32,014 nucleotides of DNA from Eggerthellaceae bacterium. Lineage in GTDB: Bacteria; Actinomycetota; Coriobacteriia; Coriobacteriales; Eggerthellaceae. The stretch is from the NCBI GenBank assembly GCA_030524475.1, contig JAUNGO010000005.1:1-32014 (forward strand), given 5' to 3'. Shown here piece by piece: positions 1 through 7,821 of this stretch (position 1 is the first letter of the stretch; every line of letters begins with the position of its first letter). Both the position numbers and the translations under genes were made by a program. The notes under the pieces are model-generated. The model had not been told where the DNA came from. It made no database searches and was given only the letters and a program-made list of their open reading frames with translations.

Positions 1-265
1 GACAGGGGCCGATGCTGGTGCGGGCGGGGCAACGTCCGAAGTATCCGATGCATCCGCCGCATCAGCTGCAACGGGCGGCACGCCTTCCACACCTTCCGCA
101 TCTTCCGCGTCGCTTGAGGCTGCGCCCGCCGCAACCAAGGAAACCATGCCCGACGCAGCCGCCGTTTCCGCAACCTCATTGACCGCGCTCGATGCCGCGC
201 CTGCCGCGCAAAAGGCCGCGCAACCCGATTCCGCCACCGAGCAAACCGAGAGGAACGCCGCATGA
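1..265 (+). CDS. C-terminal tail of an upstream gene (partial)
   Basis: An open frame enters from the left edge (codons from position 2) and ends at TGA 263-265, overlapping the ATG of the MoxR gene by 3 bases (ATGA). The visible 87 residues are low-complexity and rich in Ala, Ser, Thr and Pro, with no recognisable domain. The stop/start overlap suggests it is the first visible gene of the MoxR-DUF58-transglutaminase operon. The function cannot be inferred from this tail. The Ala/Ser composition is what any high-GC frame may give, so reality of the gene rests mainly on the overlap. Confidence 0.5.
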   Translation, partial: TGADAGAGGATSEVSDASAASAATGGTPSTPSASSASLEAAPAATKETMPDAAAVSATSLTALDAAPAAQKAAQPDSATEQTERNAA

Positions 266-1257
266 TTATCAAGAAGAACGAGCAGATCATCCGCGAGGTG
301 AGCAAAGCCATCGTGGGCAAAGACGACGTGATCCGCAAGGTGCTCATGACCATCTACGCGGGCGGCAACGTGCTGCTGGAAGACGCCCCCGGCGTGGGCA
401 AAACCACGCTGGCGCTGGCGTTCTCGCGCGCGCTCGGCCTGGACTTCCGCCGCGTGCAGTTCACGCCCGACACCATGCCCTCCGACATCACGGGCTTCAG
501 CATGTACAACCGGCAAACCGACTCGTTCGAGTTCAAGATGGGCGCGGTGAACTGCAACCTGCTTCTGGGCGACGAGATCAACCGCACCTCGGCCAAGACG
601 CAGGCGGCGCTGCTCGAGGTGATGGAGGAGCAGCGCGTGACCGTCGACGGCGTCACGCACAGCATCCCCAAGCCGTTCATCGTCATCGCCACGCAGAACC
701 CGGTGGGCTCGGCGGGCACGCAGCCTTTGCCCGACTCGCAGCTCGACCGCTTCATGGTGCGCCTGTCGATCGGGTATCCCAGCCACGACATGCAGGTGAA
801 GATGATCGAGGACCAGTTGGAGGCGTCGCCGCTCGACAGCGTGCAGGAGGTTGCCACGCGCGACGATTTGTTCATGATCCAGCACTACCTGACCACCGTG
901 CGCGTGTCGCGCGAGATCATGGACTACATCGTGCGCCTGTGCGAGGCCACGCGCGAGATGCCGCTGGTGCAGCAGGGCGTGAGCCCCCGCGGCGTGCTGA
1001 CGCTCGTGCGCATGGCGCGCGCGTCGGCGGTGCTGGGCGACCGCGACTACGTGACGCCCGACGACGTGCTGCTCGTGTTCAAGGACGTGTGCGCCCACCG
1101 CATGGTGCTGCGCTCGCAGGCGCGCATCGACGGCGTGACCGCCTTCGACGTGCTCGACGAGGTGGTTGCCGCCACGCCCGCGCCCACGCTGGGCTCGCGG
1201 ATGGACGCGCGCGCGGGCTCGGTCGCGTCGGGGCGGGGCGCGCACGCCGCGCGCTAG
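262..1257 (+). CDS. MoxR-family AAA+ ATPase
   Basis: A 331-residue AAA+ ATPase of the MoxR family, which are chaperone-like ATPases usually linked to DUF58 proteins and thought to help mature or regulate other proteins. Walker A is DAPGVGKTTL (residues 41-50). Walker B is LLLGDEINR (100-108), followed by the MoxR-typical TSAKTQAALLEVMEE stretch. A sensor-type segment, IVIATQNPVGSAGTQPLPDSQ, lies near residue 140, and the C-terminal lid contains SPRGVLTLVRMARA. The length is normal for the family. The start at 262 is preceded by GAGAGGAA at a suitable distance and overlaps the upstream stop. It is followed 45 bp later by the DUF58 gene, the classic partner. The last ~20 residues are a low-complexity Ala/Arg tail. 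Confidence 0.95.
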   Translation: MIIKKNEQIIREVSKAIVGKDDVIRKVLMTIYAGGNVLLEDAPGVGKTTLALAFSRALGLDFRRVQFTPDTMPSDITGFSMYNRQTDSFEFKMGAVNCNLLLGDEINRTSAKTQAALLEVMEEQRVTVDGVTHSIPKPFIVIATQNPVGSAGTQPLPDSQLDRFMVRLSIGYPSHDMQVKMIEDQLEASPLDSVQEVATRDDLFMIQHYLTTVRVSREIMDYIVRLCEATREMPLVQQGVSPRGVLTLVRMARASAVLGDRDYVTPDDVLLVFKDVCAHRMVLRSQARIDGVTAFDVLDEVVAATPAPTLGSRMDARAGSVASGRGAHAAR

Positions 1258-1302
1258 GCGCCCCGTGCTTTCGCGCGCCCGAAGGTTCGTGCCGAGGTTT
1301 TC

Positions 1303-2457
1303 ATGCTGAGAAATCGTGTCGTTGCTGTTTTGGTTGTGGTGCTGGCCGCCGTGCTGCACTTCTGGGCGAACTCCGCCTTGTCGCTGACGCTTCTGGTGGT
1401 GGCGGTTGCCGTGCCCGCCGCGCTGTTCGCGCAGGTGCGCGTGGCGGCGGCGGTCATGCGCCTCGAGCTCGACGTTGAGCCGTTCTACCAGTTGGGCGAC
1501 GTGTGCGCGGCCAAGCTGCGCCTTGTGCGCGGGTTGCCGTTTTGCCTGGTGGTGGCCTTTGTGCCCGTGCGCGTTACGAACACGGTGTTCTGCACGAGCG
1601 CCGACCACGAGTTCGAGGCGGCGCTCAGCTGGCGCAACCGCGAGCTCGACTTGCCCGTGTTCGCCGACCGCTACGGGCGCGTGCTCGTTGAGGCGGGTGA
1701 CGCCCGCCTGTCCGACCCGCTGGGCCTGTTCGCGGCGCGCGTGCGGCTTGACGTGCGGTGCGAAAGCGTGGTGCGCCCCGAGCGGGTGCGCATCGAGGTG
1801 CTGCTCGACCAAACGCCGTTCGCGCACATGTTCGGCGACGCGTTCGACACCGCGCGCAGCGGCAACGACGTCGACGAGGTGTTCGACGTGCGTGAGTACG
1901 TGCCGGGCGATTCGATGGCCTCCATCCACTGGAAGCTTTCGAGCAAGTTCGACGAGATGATGGCGCGCGAGTTCTCGCGCCCCGCCGACTACGACGTGGC
2001 GCTTCTGGCGTGCGCGAGCCGCGAGGGGAGCGACGCGTCGTGCAACGGCGTGGCGTCGGCGGCGCTTTCGCTGTCCGAGGCGCTGCTGCGCGCCGACGTG
2101 TTCCACGACGCGGGCGTTTTGCGCGACGATCAGCTTGAGTTCGCGCTGGTGAGCGACGTTCCCTCGCGCATGGTGTATTCCGACAACCTGCTTTCGACGC
2201 CTTTGCCGGCCACGTCGCACCAGGTGGCGCAGGTTGTGTCGATCGCGTCGCTTGCGGGCCGGTTCACGAAGATCGTGCTGGTGACGAACGCCTACGACGA
2301 GGCGCTGTGGGCCGACCTTTCCCAGGTGGCCGACTTGACGGTTGTGCTGGTTGCCGGCGAAGACGTGCGCGTCTCGGCCGCGCTTGACGGGCGCTATGGG
2401 CTTTACACGTTGCGGGCGAGGGGGTTGGCGAGCCGTGAGCACTACATCACGCTTTAG
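1303..2457 (+). CDS. DUF58 domain-containing membrane protein
   Basis: A 384-residue protein with two hydrophobic segments near the N-terminus (about residues 4-40). The DUF58 signature REYVPGDSMASIHWKLSSKF begins near residue 197 (Y-x-PGD-x3-IHWK). DUF58 proteins are related to von Willebrand A-like folds and are encoded beside MoxR ATPases; their biochemical role is poorly defined. The start ATG has GAGG six bases upstream. The 3' end overlaps the GTG start of the transglutaminase-like gene by 23 bp, so the two are very likely translationally coupled. MoxR, DUF58 and transglutaminase-like proteins together form a widely conserved envelope-associated operon. Confidence 0.92.
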   Translation: MLRNRVVAVLVVVLAAVLHFWANSALSLTLLVVAVAVPAALFAQVRVAAAVMRLELDVEPFYQLGDVCAAKLRLVRGLPFCLVVAFVPVRVTNTVFCTSADHEFEAALSWRNRELDLPVFADRYGRVLVEAGDARLSDPLGLFAARVRLDVRCESVVRPERVRIEVLLDQTPFAHMFGDAFDTARSGNDVDEVFDVREYVPGDSMASIHWKLSSKFDEMMAREFSRPADYDVALLACASREGSDASCNGVASAALSLSEALLRADVFHDAGVLRDDQLEFALVSDVPSRMVYSDNLLSTPLPATSHQVAQVVSIASLAGRFTKIVLVTNAYDEALWADLSQVADLTVVLVAGEDVRVSAALDGRYGLYTLRARGLASREHYITL

Positions 2458-4903
2458 CGCGCCCGCTGCGGGTGCGCCTGCAGACGCGCGCGTGGGTTCG
2501 CGGACTGCCGATGCGCCCGCTGCGCGCACGGGGGTGCTGCGTGCGCTGCGTCCCTACGAGGTGTTGGCGTGCGCGTTGCTGGCCACAGGCGCGGTGCTCT
2601 TCTTTGCGCTGCCGTGGCCGTGGAGCACTACGGCGTGGGGCGTCGGCGTGGCGATGGCGGCGTGCGTGGGCTTGGCGCTCGCGCAGCGCTCGCGCCGGGT
2701 GCACGGCATCGCGCTGGCAATAGGCGTTGTGCTGCTTGCGGCCATGCTCGTGGTGTGCGCCGAGCCTTTGCGCATGGCGGCGGCGTTCGCGGCAAACGTG
2801 TTCATCGACGCGTGGAACGCGCAGGTGGACGGCTATGTGCTCCACTTCGCCGTCACCTCGGTGCCGGAGGCCGCGGGCGTGCTGCTCGCGCTGTTCGGCG
2901 GGCTTGCCGCGGCGCTTGCGTTCCACGTGATGTGCTCTTTGCGCTCGCGCGCGTGGGTGGGCGTTGCCGTCGCGCTGCTTTTGGCGGCGGGGCTGTTCCT
3001 GCAAACGATCGTGCTGCCCTCGTTTGCGTGCCTGACGCTGGGCACGCTGCTTTTGCTCGGCTTCAACTCTGCGCGCGCCGAGGCGTCCGCGCGCGTCATG
3101 CCGGCGTTTTTGGCAACGATGCTGCTGGTGGTGAGCGCGGCGCTGCTCGTGTGCGCGGGCTACGGCGGAAGCGCGACGCTCGCCACCGCGAAGGCCGACC
3201 TTCTGGCGACGGTCGACGAGGCGCGCTACGGCTCCGACACGCTGCCGCAGGGCGACCTGACCGCCGCCCACTCGATGAACGTGGCGCGCGGCGGGCAAGA
3301 GACCGACCGCGTGGAGGTAAGCTTCCCCGACGCCCGCGCGGCTGCCTCTTCCGAGCCGCTTTACCTGCGCGGCTATGCGGGGTCGGTGTACACGGGAACG
3401 GCGTTCGAGCGTATGCGTTCGCTTGACTACGAGGGCGACTGGACGGGCATGTTCACGTGGTTTGCCTCGCGCGACTTCGACGCGATGTCGCAGTACAGCG
3501 CCTACCAAGCCTTGGAGGCGGAAGAAACGGGCGCGCTGCAGGGGCCGGTCGACGTGAGCGTGAGCGTGCAGGGCGCGTACCGCCGCTATGCCTATGCGCC
3601 GACAGCTGCCGCAAGCGACGCGGCGGGGACGTCGGGCTCGCTGCTTGATTTGTACCGCACCTCGGGCGGCTTCGACGGCAGCGCACCTTTGACGTTTTCG
3701 GTGGAAACCGACGCGCCCATGGCCGAGGGCCTTGTTCCCGGCAACTGGGTGTACGACGAGGCCACGGTGTTGAGCGCCGGCGTGGGCAACGCGGGCGCGG
3801 GCAGCCTGACCACCCGCGAGCGCGAGTTTCTGCGCAGCGAGCTCGCGTACCGCTCGTTTGTGTACGACCAGTATCTTGACGTGTCCGACGAGGCCAAAGA
3901 GGCCGTCGACCAGTTCTTCTTCTCCGAAGGCACCGACGAGGTTGACGACAGCACGCTGGCGTCCCTTGCCACGCGCATTCGCACGCTGCTCGACGTGAGC
4001 TGCGAATACAACGCGCAGGGCGTGCGGTTTGCGCCGGGCGCGGAATCTGCGGGCGACTTCGTTACGTGGTTTTTGGAAGACGCGCGCGAGGGCAACGCGG
4101 CGGCGTTTGCGTCGGCGGCGGTGCTGGCGTTTCGCGAGGCGGGCGTGCCGGCCCGCTATGCGGAGGGCTACCTGCTCGACGAGGACGGCATCGAGCGCAT
4201 GGCGCAGGAGGGGGCAAGCTCGCGCGTGCTCACCGAGCGCGACGCGCACGCGTGGGTTGAGGTGTACGTCGACGGCGCGGGCTGGATGCCCGTCGAGGTG
4301 ACGCCGGGCTTCTACAACCGCGGTTACGCGTCCGACGAGGTCATCGAGGTGGCGCGCGAGGTTGCGGGCGGCGGCAACGACAGCGCCGACACGGGCTCGA
4401 CCGGGGGCGACGAGCAAAGCTGGGTCGACCTTTTGCCCGAGCCGTTGCGCCCCTTCGCATGGCTGGGCTTGGTGCTGCTGGTGCTGCTGGCGGCGCTGGT
4501 TGCGCTGGGGCTGTTGGAGTTGCAGCGGTGGGTTCGTCTGCGCCTGTGGAACGGGGCTTTGCGCCGAGCGGGCGTGCAGGGCGCCGCGTCGGTGCCGCTT
4601 TTCGGGCGTATGCAGCGCTTGGCGAAGGACGCGGGCGCGCAGCTTTCCGACTTGAACCCGCGCTCGTGCGCGGGCGCGCTCGCGGCGGCGCGTCCCGAGC
4701 TGCACGCTGCCGAGCTTGAGCGCGCGGTGAGCCTTATGGAACGCGAGCGCTACGGCCAGATTCCGCTTGAGGAATTTGAAGTTGACATCGTTGAGGGTCT
4801 GCTCGACAAGATGGAGGCCGGCAACTGGGAACGCGCCGGGCGCCTACGCCGCGCGGCATATCGCTACCAAGGACTCTACCGCATCCCGCTGCGCCGCGTG
4901 TGA
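2435..4903 (+). CDS. Membrane-anchored transglutaminase-like protein, probably inactive
   Basis: An 822-residue protein starting at GTG 2435, inside the DUF58 gene; GAGGGGG lies about 10 bases upstream. It has several membrane segments (about residues 30-260), a large extracytoplasmic region, a transglutaminase-like core (about 520-625), a C-terminal membrane segment (about 680-705) and a cytoplasmic tail of DUF4129 type. This is the TgpA-like architecture. The core reads GNAAAFASAAVLAFREAGVP. Families with activity have Cys where Ala555 sits (G-x-C-x-x-F/Y-A). His605 (HAWVEVYVDG) is kept, and the third position is Glu621 (PVEVTP) instead of Asp, a change common in relatives. The core is therefore predicted not to catalyse cysteine chemistry and may be a structural or binding module. 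The stop codon lies within the first bases of an inverted repeat. Confidence 0.88.
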   Translation: MSTTSRFSAPAAGAPADARVGSRTADAPAARTGVLRALRPYEVLACALLATGAVLFFALPWPWSTTAWGVGVAMAACVGLALAQRSRRVHGIALAIGVVLLAAMLVVCAEPLRMAAAFAANVFIDAWNAQVDGYVLHFAVTSVPEAAGVLLALFGGLAAALAFHVMCSLRSRAWVGVAVALLLAAGLFLQTIVLPSFACLTLGTLLLLGFNSARAEASARVMPAFLATMLLVVSAALLVCAGYGGSATLATAKADLLATVDEARYGSDTLPQGDLTAAHSMNVARGGQETDRVEVSFPDARAAASSEPLYLRGYAGSVYTGTAFERMRSLDYEGDWTGMFTWFASRDFDAMSQYSAYQALEAEETGALQGPVDVSVSVQGAYRRYAYAPTAAASDAAGTSGSLLDLYRTSGGFDGSAPLTFSVETDAPMAEGLVPGNWVYDEATVLSAGVGNAGAGSLTTREREFLRSELAYRSFVYDQYLDVSDEAKEAVDQFFFSEGTDEVDDSTLASLATRIRTLLDVSCEYNAQGVRFAPGAESAGDFVTWFLEDAREGNAAAFASAAVLAFREAGVPARYAEGYLLDEDGIERMAQEGASSRVLTERDAHAWVEVYVDGAGWMPVEVTPGFYNRGYASDEVIEVAREVAGGGNDSADTGSTGGDEQSWVDLLPEPLRPFAWLGLVLLVLLAALVALGLLELQRWVRLRLWNGALRRAGVQGAASVPLFGRMQRLAKDAGAQLSDLNPRSCAGALAAARPELHAAELERAVSLMERERYGQIPLEEFEVDIVEGLLDKMEAGNWERAGRLRRAAYRYQGLYRIPLRRV

Positions 4904-4990
4904 CAAGGGGACAGGTCGTTTGTCATATTGCGCAAGACCATTCGTTCTCTCACGCTTCGCCAATATGACAAACGACCTGTCCCCTTGCCA
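4901..4990. repeat. Long inverted repeat, copy 1 (REP/MITE-like palindrome)
   Basis: Arms 4904-4930 and 4961-4987 are perfect 27-bp inverted repeats around a 30-nt loop; each arm contains CAAGGGGACAGGTC or its complement. The TGA stop of the transglutaminase-like gene forms part of the repeat's TGACAAGGGG edge. A second copy with nearly the same arms lies at 6231-6323. Strong hairpins of this kind resemble REP-type elements mobilised in trans by Y1 (RAYT) transposases. No such transposase is seen in this window. The hairpin may also serve as a transcription terminator. Confidence 0.85.
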
Positions 4991-5033
4991 GACGAACACG
5001 GCTACGTTCCCGCGTTCGCTCCCGTTGTCGCAA

Positions 5034-5978
5034 TCAGGAGTTTGCGCCGCCTCTTCCTGTCAGGCAGGAGACCACTTCGCGCATCTTTCCCTTCGCCGCT
5101 ATGCCGAAGGGGTTGGACGCGCCTTTGAGCGTGGCGAGCTGGATGGGTGAGGCGAAGCCGTCCGCCTTGTCGAAGGTGAGCGGCACGGTGTTGTTGATTT
5201 TGGTGTCGAGCGAGGCTATGCGCGGAATGAACATTGCGCCGGCGCGCGTTTCCTTCGAGAAGAACAGCGCCTCGGGGCTTTCGGTGAACGGTTTGCCGAA
5301 ACCGCGTCGATCGAAATACGAGCGCACGTAGTTGTTAAAGTGGTCGTGCCCCGGCCACAAAAACGCCGGGTAGGGCAAAACGTCGGTCACTCGCAAGGTG
5401 TCGAGCTTGGCCAGCGGGCTTTCGGCGGCCACCTGCACGCCGCAGGGAACGGTTCCGATTTGCAGGAGATCGAGCTTTTCGCTGTCGGCCTCGCCGAGGA
5501 TGACAGCCATGTCGGCGAGGTCGGCCTCAAGCGTGGGCACGCACTCGACGCAGGGGCAATACGACACGTGCGTCGCAATGCCGAGGCTTTTGGACACAAG
5601 CTCTTCGGTGCTTTTCGCCACCATGTTCATGCGGGGGAAGTAGGGAAGGCACATGATAAGGCGCAGGCCGTTCGCCGAGGCGAGGGTGTCCGCGGGGCGC
5701 ATTCGGTCGGCGTCTTGCGGCGTGCAGCTGCGGGTGAACGCGACGGTTTCGTCGAATACCCGCAAAGTGTAGCGTGCGCGCTGCGCAAACGCCTCGCCGA
5801 ACGCCGTGGCGCGCGCGCCTTGCCCCGTGCGCACGAGAAGCGGGATGCCGATTTCCTTTTCCAGGTTTCCGACGGCCTTTGACACGCATTGCGTGGTCAC
5901 CGAAAGCTGGCGCGCGGCAGCGGAAAGGCTCCCTTCGTCGACGGCGGCGACGAAGTATCTCATTTGGTCGATGTTCAT
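5034..5978 (-). CDS. LysR-type transcriptional regulator
   Basis: A 314-residue LysR-family regulator. The winged helix-turn-helix occupies residues 1-60 (MNIDQMRYFVAAVDEGSLSA, then AARQLSVTTQCVSKAVGNLE). The remainder is an effector-binding domain that diverges from the classic one; this is common among the many LysR paralogues of Eggerthellaceae. The start at 5978 is chosen because family members begin 3-5 residues before QMRYF. ATG 5987 and GTG 6017 are in-frame alternatives, and the ribosome-binding signals do not decide between them. The gene stands alone, with no divergent neighbour on its upstream side, and lies between two copies of a long inverted repeat. A candidate autoregulatory dyad lies at 6067-6083. 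The effector and targets are unknown. Confidence 0.9.
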   Translation of the reverse strand: MNIDQMRYFVAAVDEGSLSAAARQLSVTTQCVSKAVGNLEKEIGIPLLVRTGQGARATAFGEAFAQRARYTLRVFDETVAFTRSCTPQDADRMRPADTLASANGLRLIMCLPYFPRMNMVAKSTEELVSKSLGIATHVSYCPCVECVPTLEADLADMAVILGEADSEKLDLLQIGTVPCGVQVAAESPLAKLDTLRVTDVLPYPAFLWPGHDHFNNYVRSYFDRRGFGKPFTESPEALFFSKETRAGAMFIPRIASLDTKINNTVPLTFDKADGFASPIQLATLKGASNPFGIAAKGKMREVVSCLTGRGGANS

Positions 5979-6066
5979 GGTTGTCATCTCGTGTCTTGTC
6001 GGTAAAAGCGCGCTCACAGCGCACTATGAAGCATTCGACCGCATTGGGCGGAGTGCTTCAAGGGAA

Positions 6067-6083
6067 ATCAACAAATAGTTGAT
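6067..6083. promoter_or_regulatory. Candidate LysR operator dyad
   Basis: ATCAAC-AAATA-GTTGAT is a perfect 6-bp dyad with a 5-bp AT spacer, about 90 bp upstream of the LysR start. Position and symmetry fit a LysR-type autoregulatory binding site. It does not match the minimal T-N11-A spacing exactly, so this is a suggestion only. Confidence 0.4.
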
Positions 6084-6230
6084 AAGGGGGGTGACAATTG
6101 TATCGCTCGCGTTTGTTTTGCGACCGTTCCCCGCTAGCTCGTTTTTTGGGATGGGCTAGCGACGGGCTTTGGGGTGGTCGGTTGGTGGTGACTTTCGAGC
6201 TGCTATTGGTTCTCGGGGTGGGCGCCTGCG

Positions 6231-6323
6231 TGTGACAAGGGGACAGGTCATTTGTCACATTGGTAAAGCGCAAGGGAATGGACGGCCTTTACAATGTGAC
6301 AAATGACCTGTCCCCTTGTCACA
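6231..6323. repeat. Long inverted repeat, copy 2 (REP/MITE-like palindrome)
   Basis: Perfect 32-bp inverted arms (6231-6262 and 6292-6323) flank a 29-nt loop. The arms begin TGTGACAAGGGGACAGGTCA and differ from copy 1 at only a few positions, at least one of them compensated on the other arm. The loop sequence differs from copy 1. The pair flanks the LysR gene. This copy also lies just beyond the stop of the minus-strand thioesterase gene and could end its transcript. Confidence 0.87.
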
Positions 6324-6346
6324 AGAACGTGGGGCGCTCTGCTCGG

Positions 6347-6784
6347 CTACTCTTCAGGCTCGATAAGCGTCTCGTAGAGCGCGTACAACTCGGGGAAGGT
6401 GCGCTTGATGCTCACGGGCTTGAACGTGTCGCGCTCAACGGTACAGGCGGTCACGTGCCCCGCCGCGAGCGGCTTGTCGACGCCGGGCGTGGCGCTCGCG
6501 CGGTAAACCTCCTGCAGGTAGGTGGTCTTGGTGGGCGCGTTTTTCACCACGCGCGTGAGCACGAACGCGTCCTCGCCGTAGCGCAGCGGCTCGCCGTATT
6601 GCAGGTCGACGTGGTAGATGGGGCACATATAGCCCGCGTCCTCGATGCGCGTGTAGGGGAAACCCACCTGCTCGAGGAAGTCGGTGCGCGCGTCCTCGAA
6701 GTACAGCAGGTAGTTGGCGTGGTAGACCACGCCCATCATGTCGGTCTCGCCGTAGCGGACTTTGATAGGGGTGCGAACTTGCAT
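6347..6784 (-). CDS. Acyl-CoA thioesterase, hot-dog fold (YbgC/FadM family)
   Basis: A 145-residue single-domain hot-dog thioesterase. The family signature RYGETDMMGVVYHANYLLYF sits at residues 10-29; the Asp of ETDMMG is at the usual catalytic position for 4-hydroxybenzoyl-CoA-type thioesterases. A following EDAR and the length match the family. It would hydrolyse acyl-CoA thioesters in the cytoplasm; the substrate cannot be predicted. The start ATG at 6784 is preceded by AAAGG. It is transcribed in the same direction as the TatD gene, 83 bp downstream of it, so the two may be co-transcribed. Confidence 0.9.
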   Translation of the reverse strand: MQVRTPIKVRYGETDMMGVVYHANYLLYFEDARTDFLEQVGFPYTRIEDAGYMCPIYHVDLQYGEPLRYGEDAFVLTRVVKNAPTKTTYLQEVYRASATPGVDKPLAAGHVTACTVERDTFKPVSIKRTFPELYALYETLIEPEE

Positions 6785-6867
6785 GGGGAAGGACCTTTCA
6801 CGTGGCGTGCCGCAGGGTGTTTCTTGCTTGTTATGGTAACACCGCGCGTAGGGGAGGGGATGGGGAA

Positions 6868-7710
6868 TTACGCCAGCAACTGTTGGCTGGTTTGCGCGAG
6901 CGTGGCGGCCAGCTGCTCGGTATTCTCGCCGCGCGCCTCGGCAAGGGCGCCGAGTGCGCCCTCGAGCTCGGCGCGCCACGCGGCGGCCGACCACGGCTCG
7001 CCGGCGCGTGCGGGCAAGTCGGTTTCGAGCAGCAGGTGGTCGGCGGGAACGGCGCGCGCATAGGCGCGGCCGCGCTTGGTGGCGAGCATACGCGGGCCTA
7101 TCGAGAAGAAGCAGCCTGTGCGCGCGGCGCGCGTGAGCTCGTCGGCCGTCCCCGAGCACCCGTGGAACACGCCGGTGTGTTGTGCGAGCGCGCTTGCGCG
7201 CTCAACCGCGTCGAGCACCGCGCCCGCCGAGCGCACGGCGTGCAGCGAGATGACGCGCGCGCTGCCCGCGCACGCCGCCAGCGCGCGCTCAAACGCCGCA
7301 ACCTGTCGCGCCCGCGCCTCGCCTTCCCCACGCGCTCCTGCAAAGTCGAGCCCCACTTCGCCGATGAACTGCGTGTGCGTAATGTTTTCCGCAGGTGTTT
7401 CAAGTTGCGCGCGCGTGGCGTTTCCCGCAGCTATCTCGGAGTGAGCGTGTGCGGCGCCTTCCGCAAGCGCTTCGAACTGCGCGATTTCCGCTTCGCCGCA
7501 GCGGCCGTCCGCCGCCCACCACGGGTGCAGCCCCAGCCCCACGCGCACGTGCTCGCATTCCGCAAATGTCGTGCTGGCACGCGCGAACCCCGCCGGCGTC
7601 ACCGTGCACGAAAACGCGCCGATGCCGAGCGCCGCTGCCTCGCGCGCCACCCTTTCCGCGTTCGACGCGAAATCAAGGTGGCAGTGCATGTCATACAGTG
7701 GGTATTCCAT
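6868..7710 (-). CDS. TatD-family metal-dependent hydrolase
   Basis: A 280-residue TIM-barrel hydrolase of the TatD family (amidohydrolase superfamily; members act as DNases). Seen motifs are the N-terminal metal site DMHCHLDF (residues 7-14), GEVGLDFAG, a histidine in SLHAVRSAG, HGCSG and LLLETDLPAR with the conserved C-terminal Asp. The start at 7710 is supported by a strong AAGGAG six bases upstream; an extension to 7767 exists but lacks such a site. The barrel holds Ala-rich insertions, for example near residues 80-105. It is divergent from uppP, with about 110 bp between the starts. Confidence 0.9.
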   Translation of the reverse strand: MEYPLYDMHCHLDFASNAERVAREAAALGIGAFSCTVTPAGFARASTTFAECEHVRVGLGLHPWWAADGRCGEAEIAQFEALAEGAAHAHSEIAAGNATRAQLETPAENITHTQFIGEVGLDFAGARGEGEARARQVAAFERALAACAGSARVISLHAVRSAGAVLDAVERASALAQHTGVFHGCSGTADELTRAARTGCFFSIGPRMLATKRGRAYARAVPADHLLLETDLPARAGEPWSAAAWRAELEGALGALAEARGENTEQLAATLAQTSQQLLA

Positions 7711-7821
7711 CCCGCTCCTTCGTTCGTGTGCATTTGCTAGAGGTTGCAGGGCGTCTGTGCTGACCATGATACGATGCTTCGGGTTTATTCGAGGACACGA
7801 AAGCTGGTTTTCCGCGTGGAT

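Larger units (their letters stand above)
5979..6346. other. Intergenic region upstream of lysR
   Basis: This 368-bp stretch has no convincing gene. It contains the promoter region of the LysR gene, the dyad at 6067-6083, a small inverted repeat CGCTAGC/GCTAGCG (6132-6138 and 6155-6161) of unknown role, and the second long inverted repeat (6231-6323). The thioesterase gene on the right ends convergently against the repeat. Confidence 0.6.

Noticed and set aside
2447-4705. 752-codon open frame antisense to the transglutaminase-like gene
   Set aside because: The composition is Arg/Gln/His-rich without motifs, as expected from a shadow frame.
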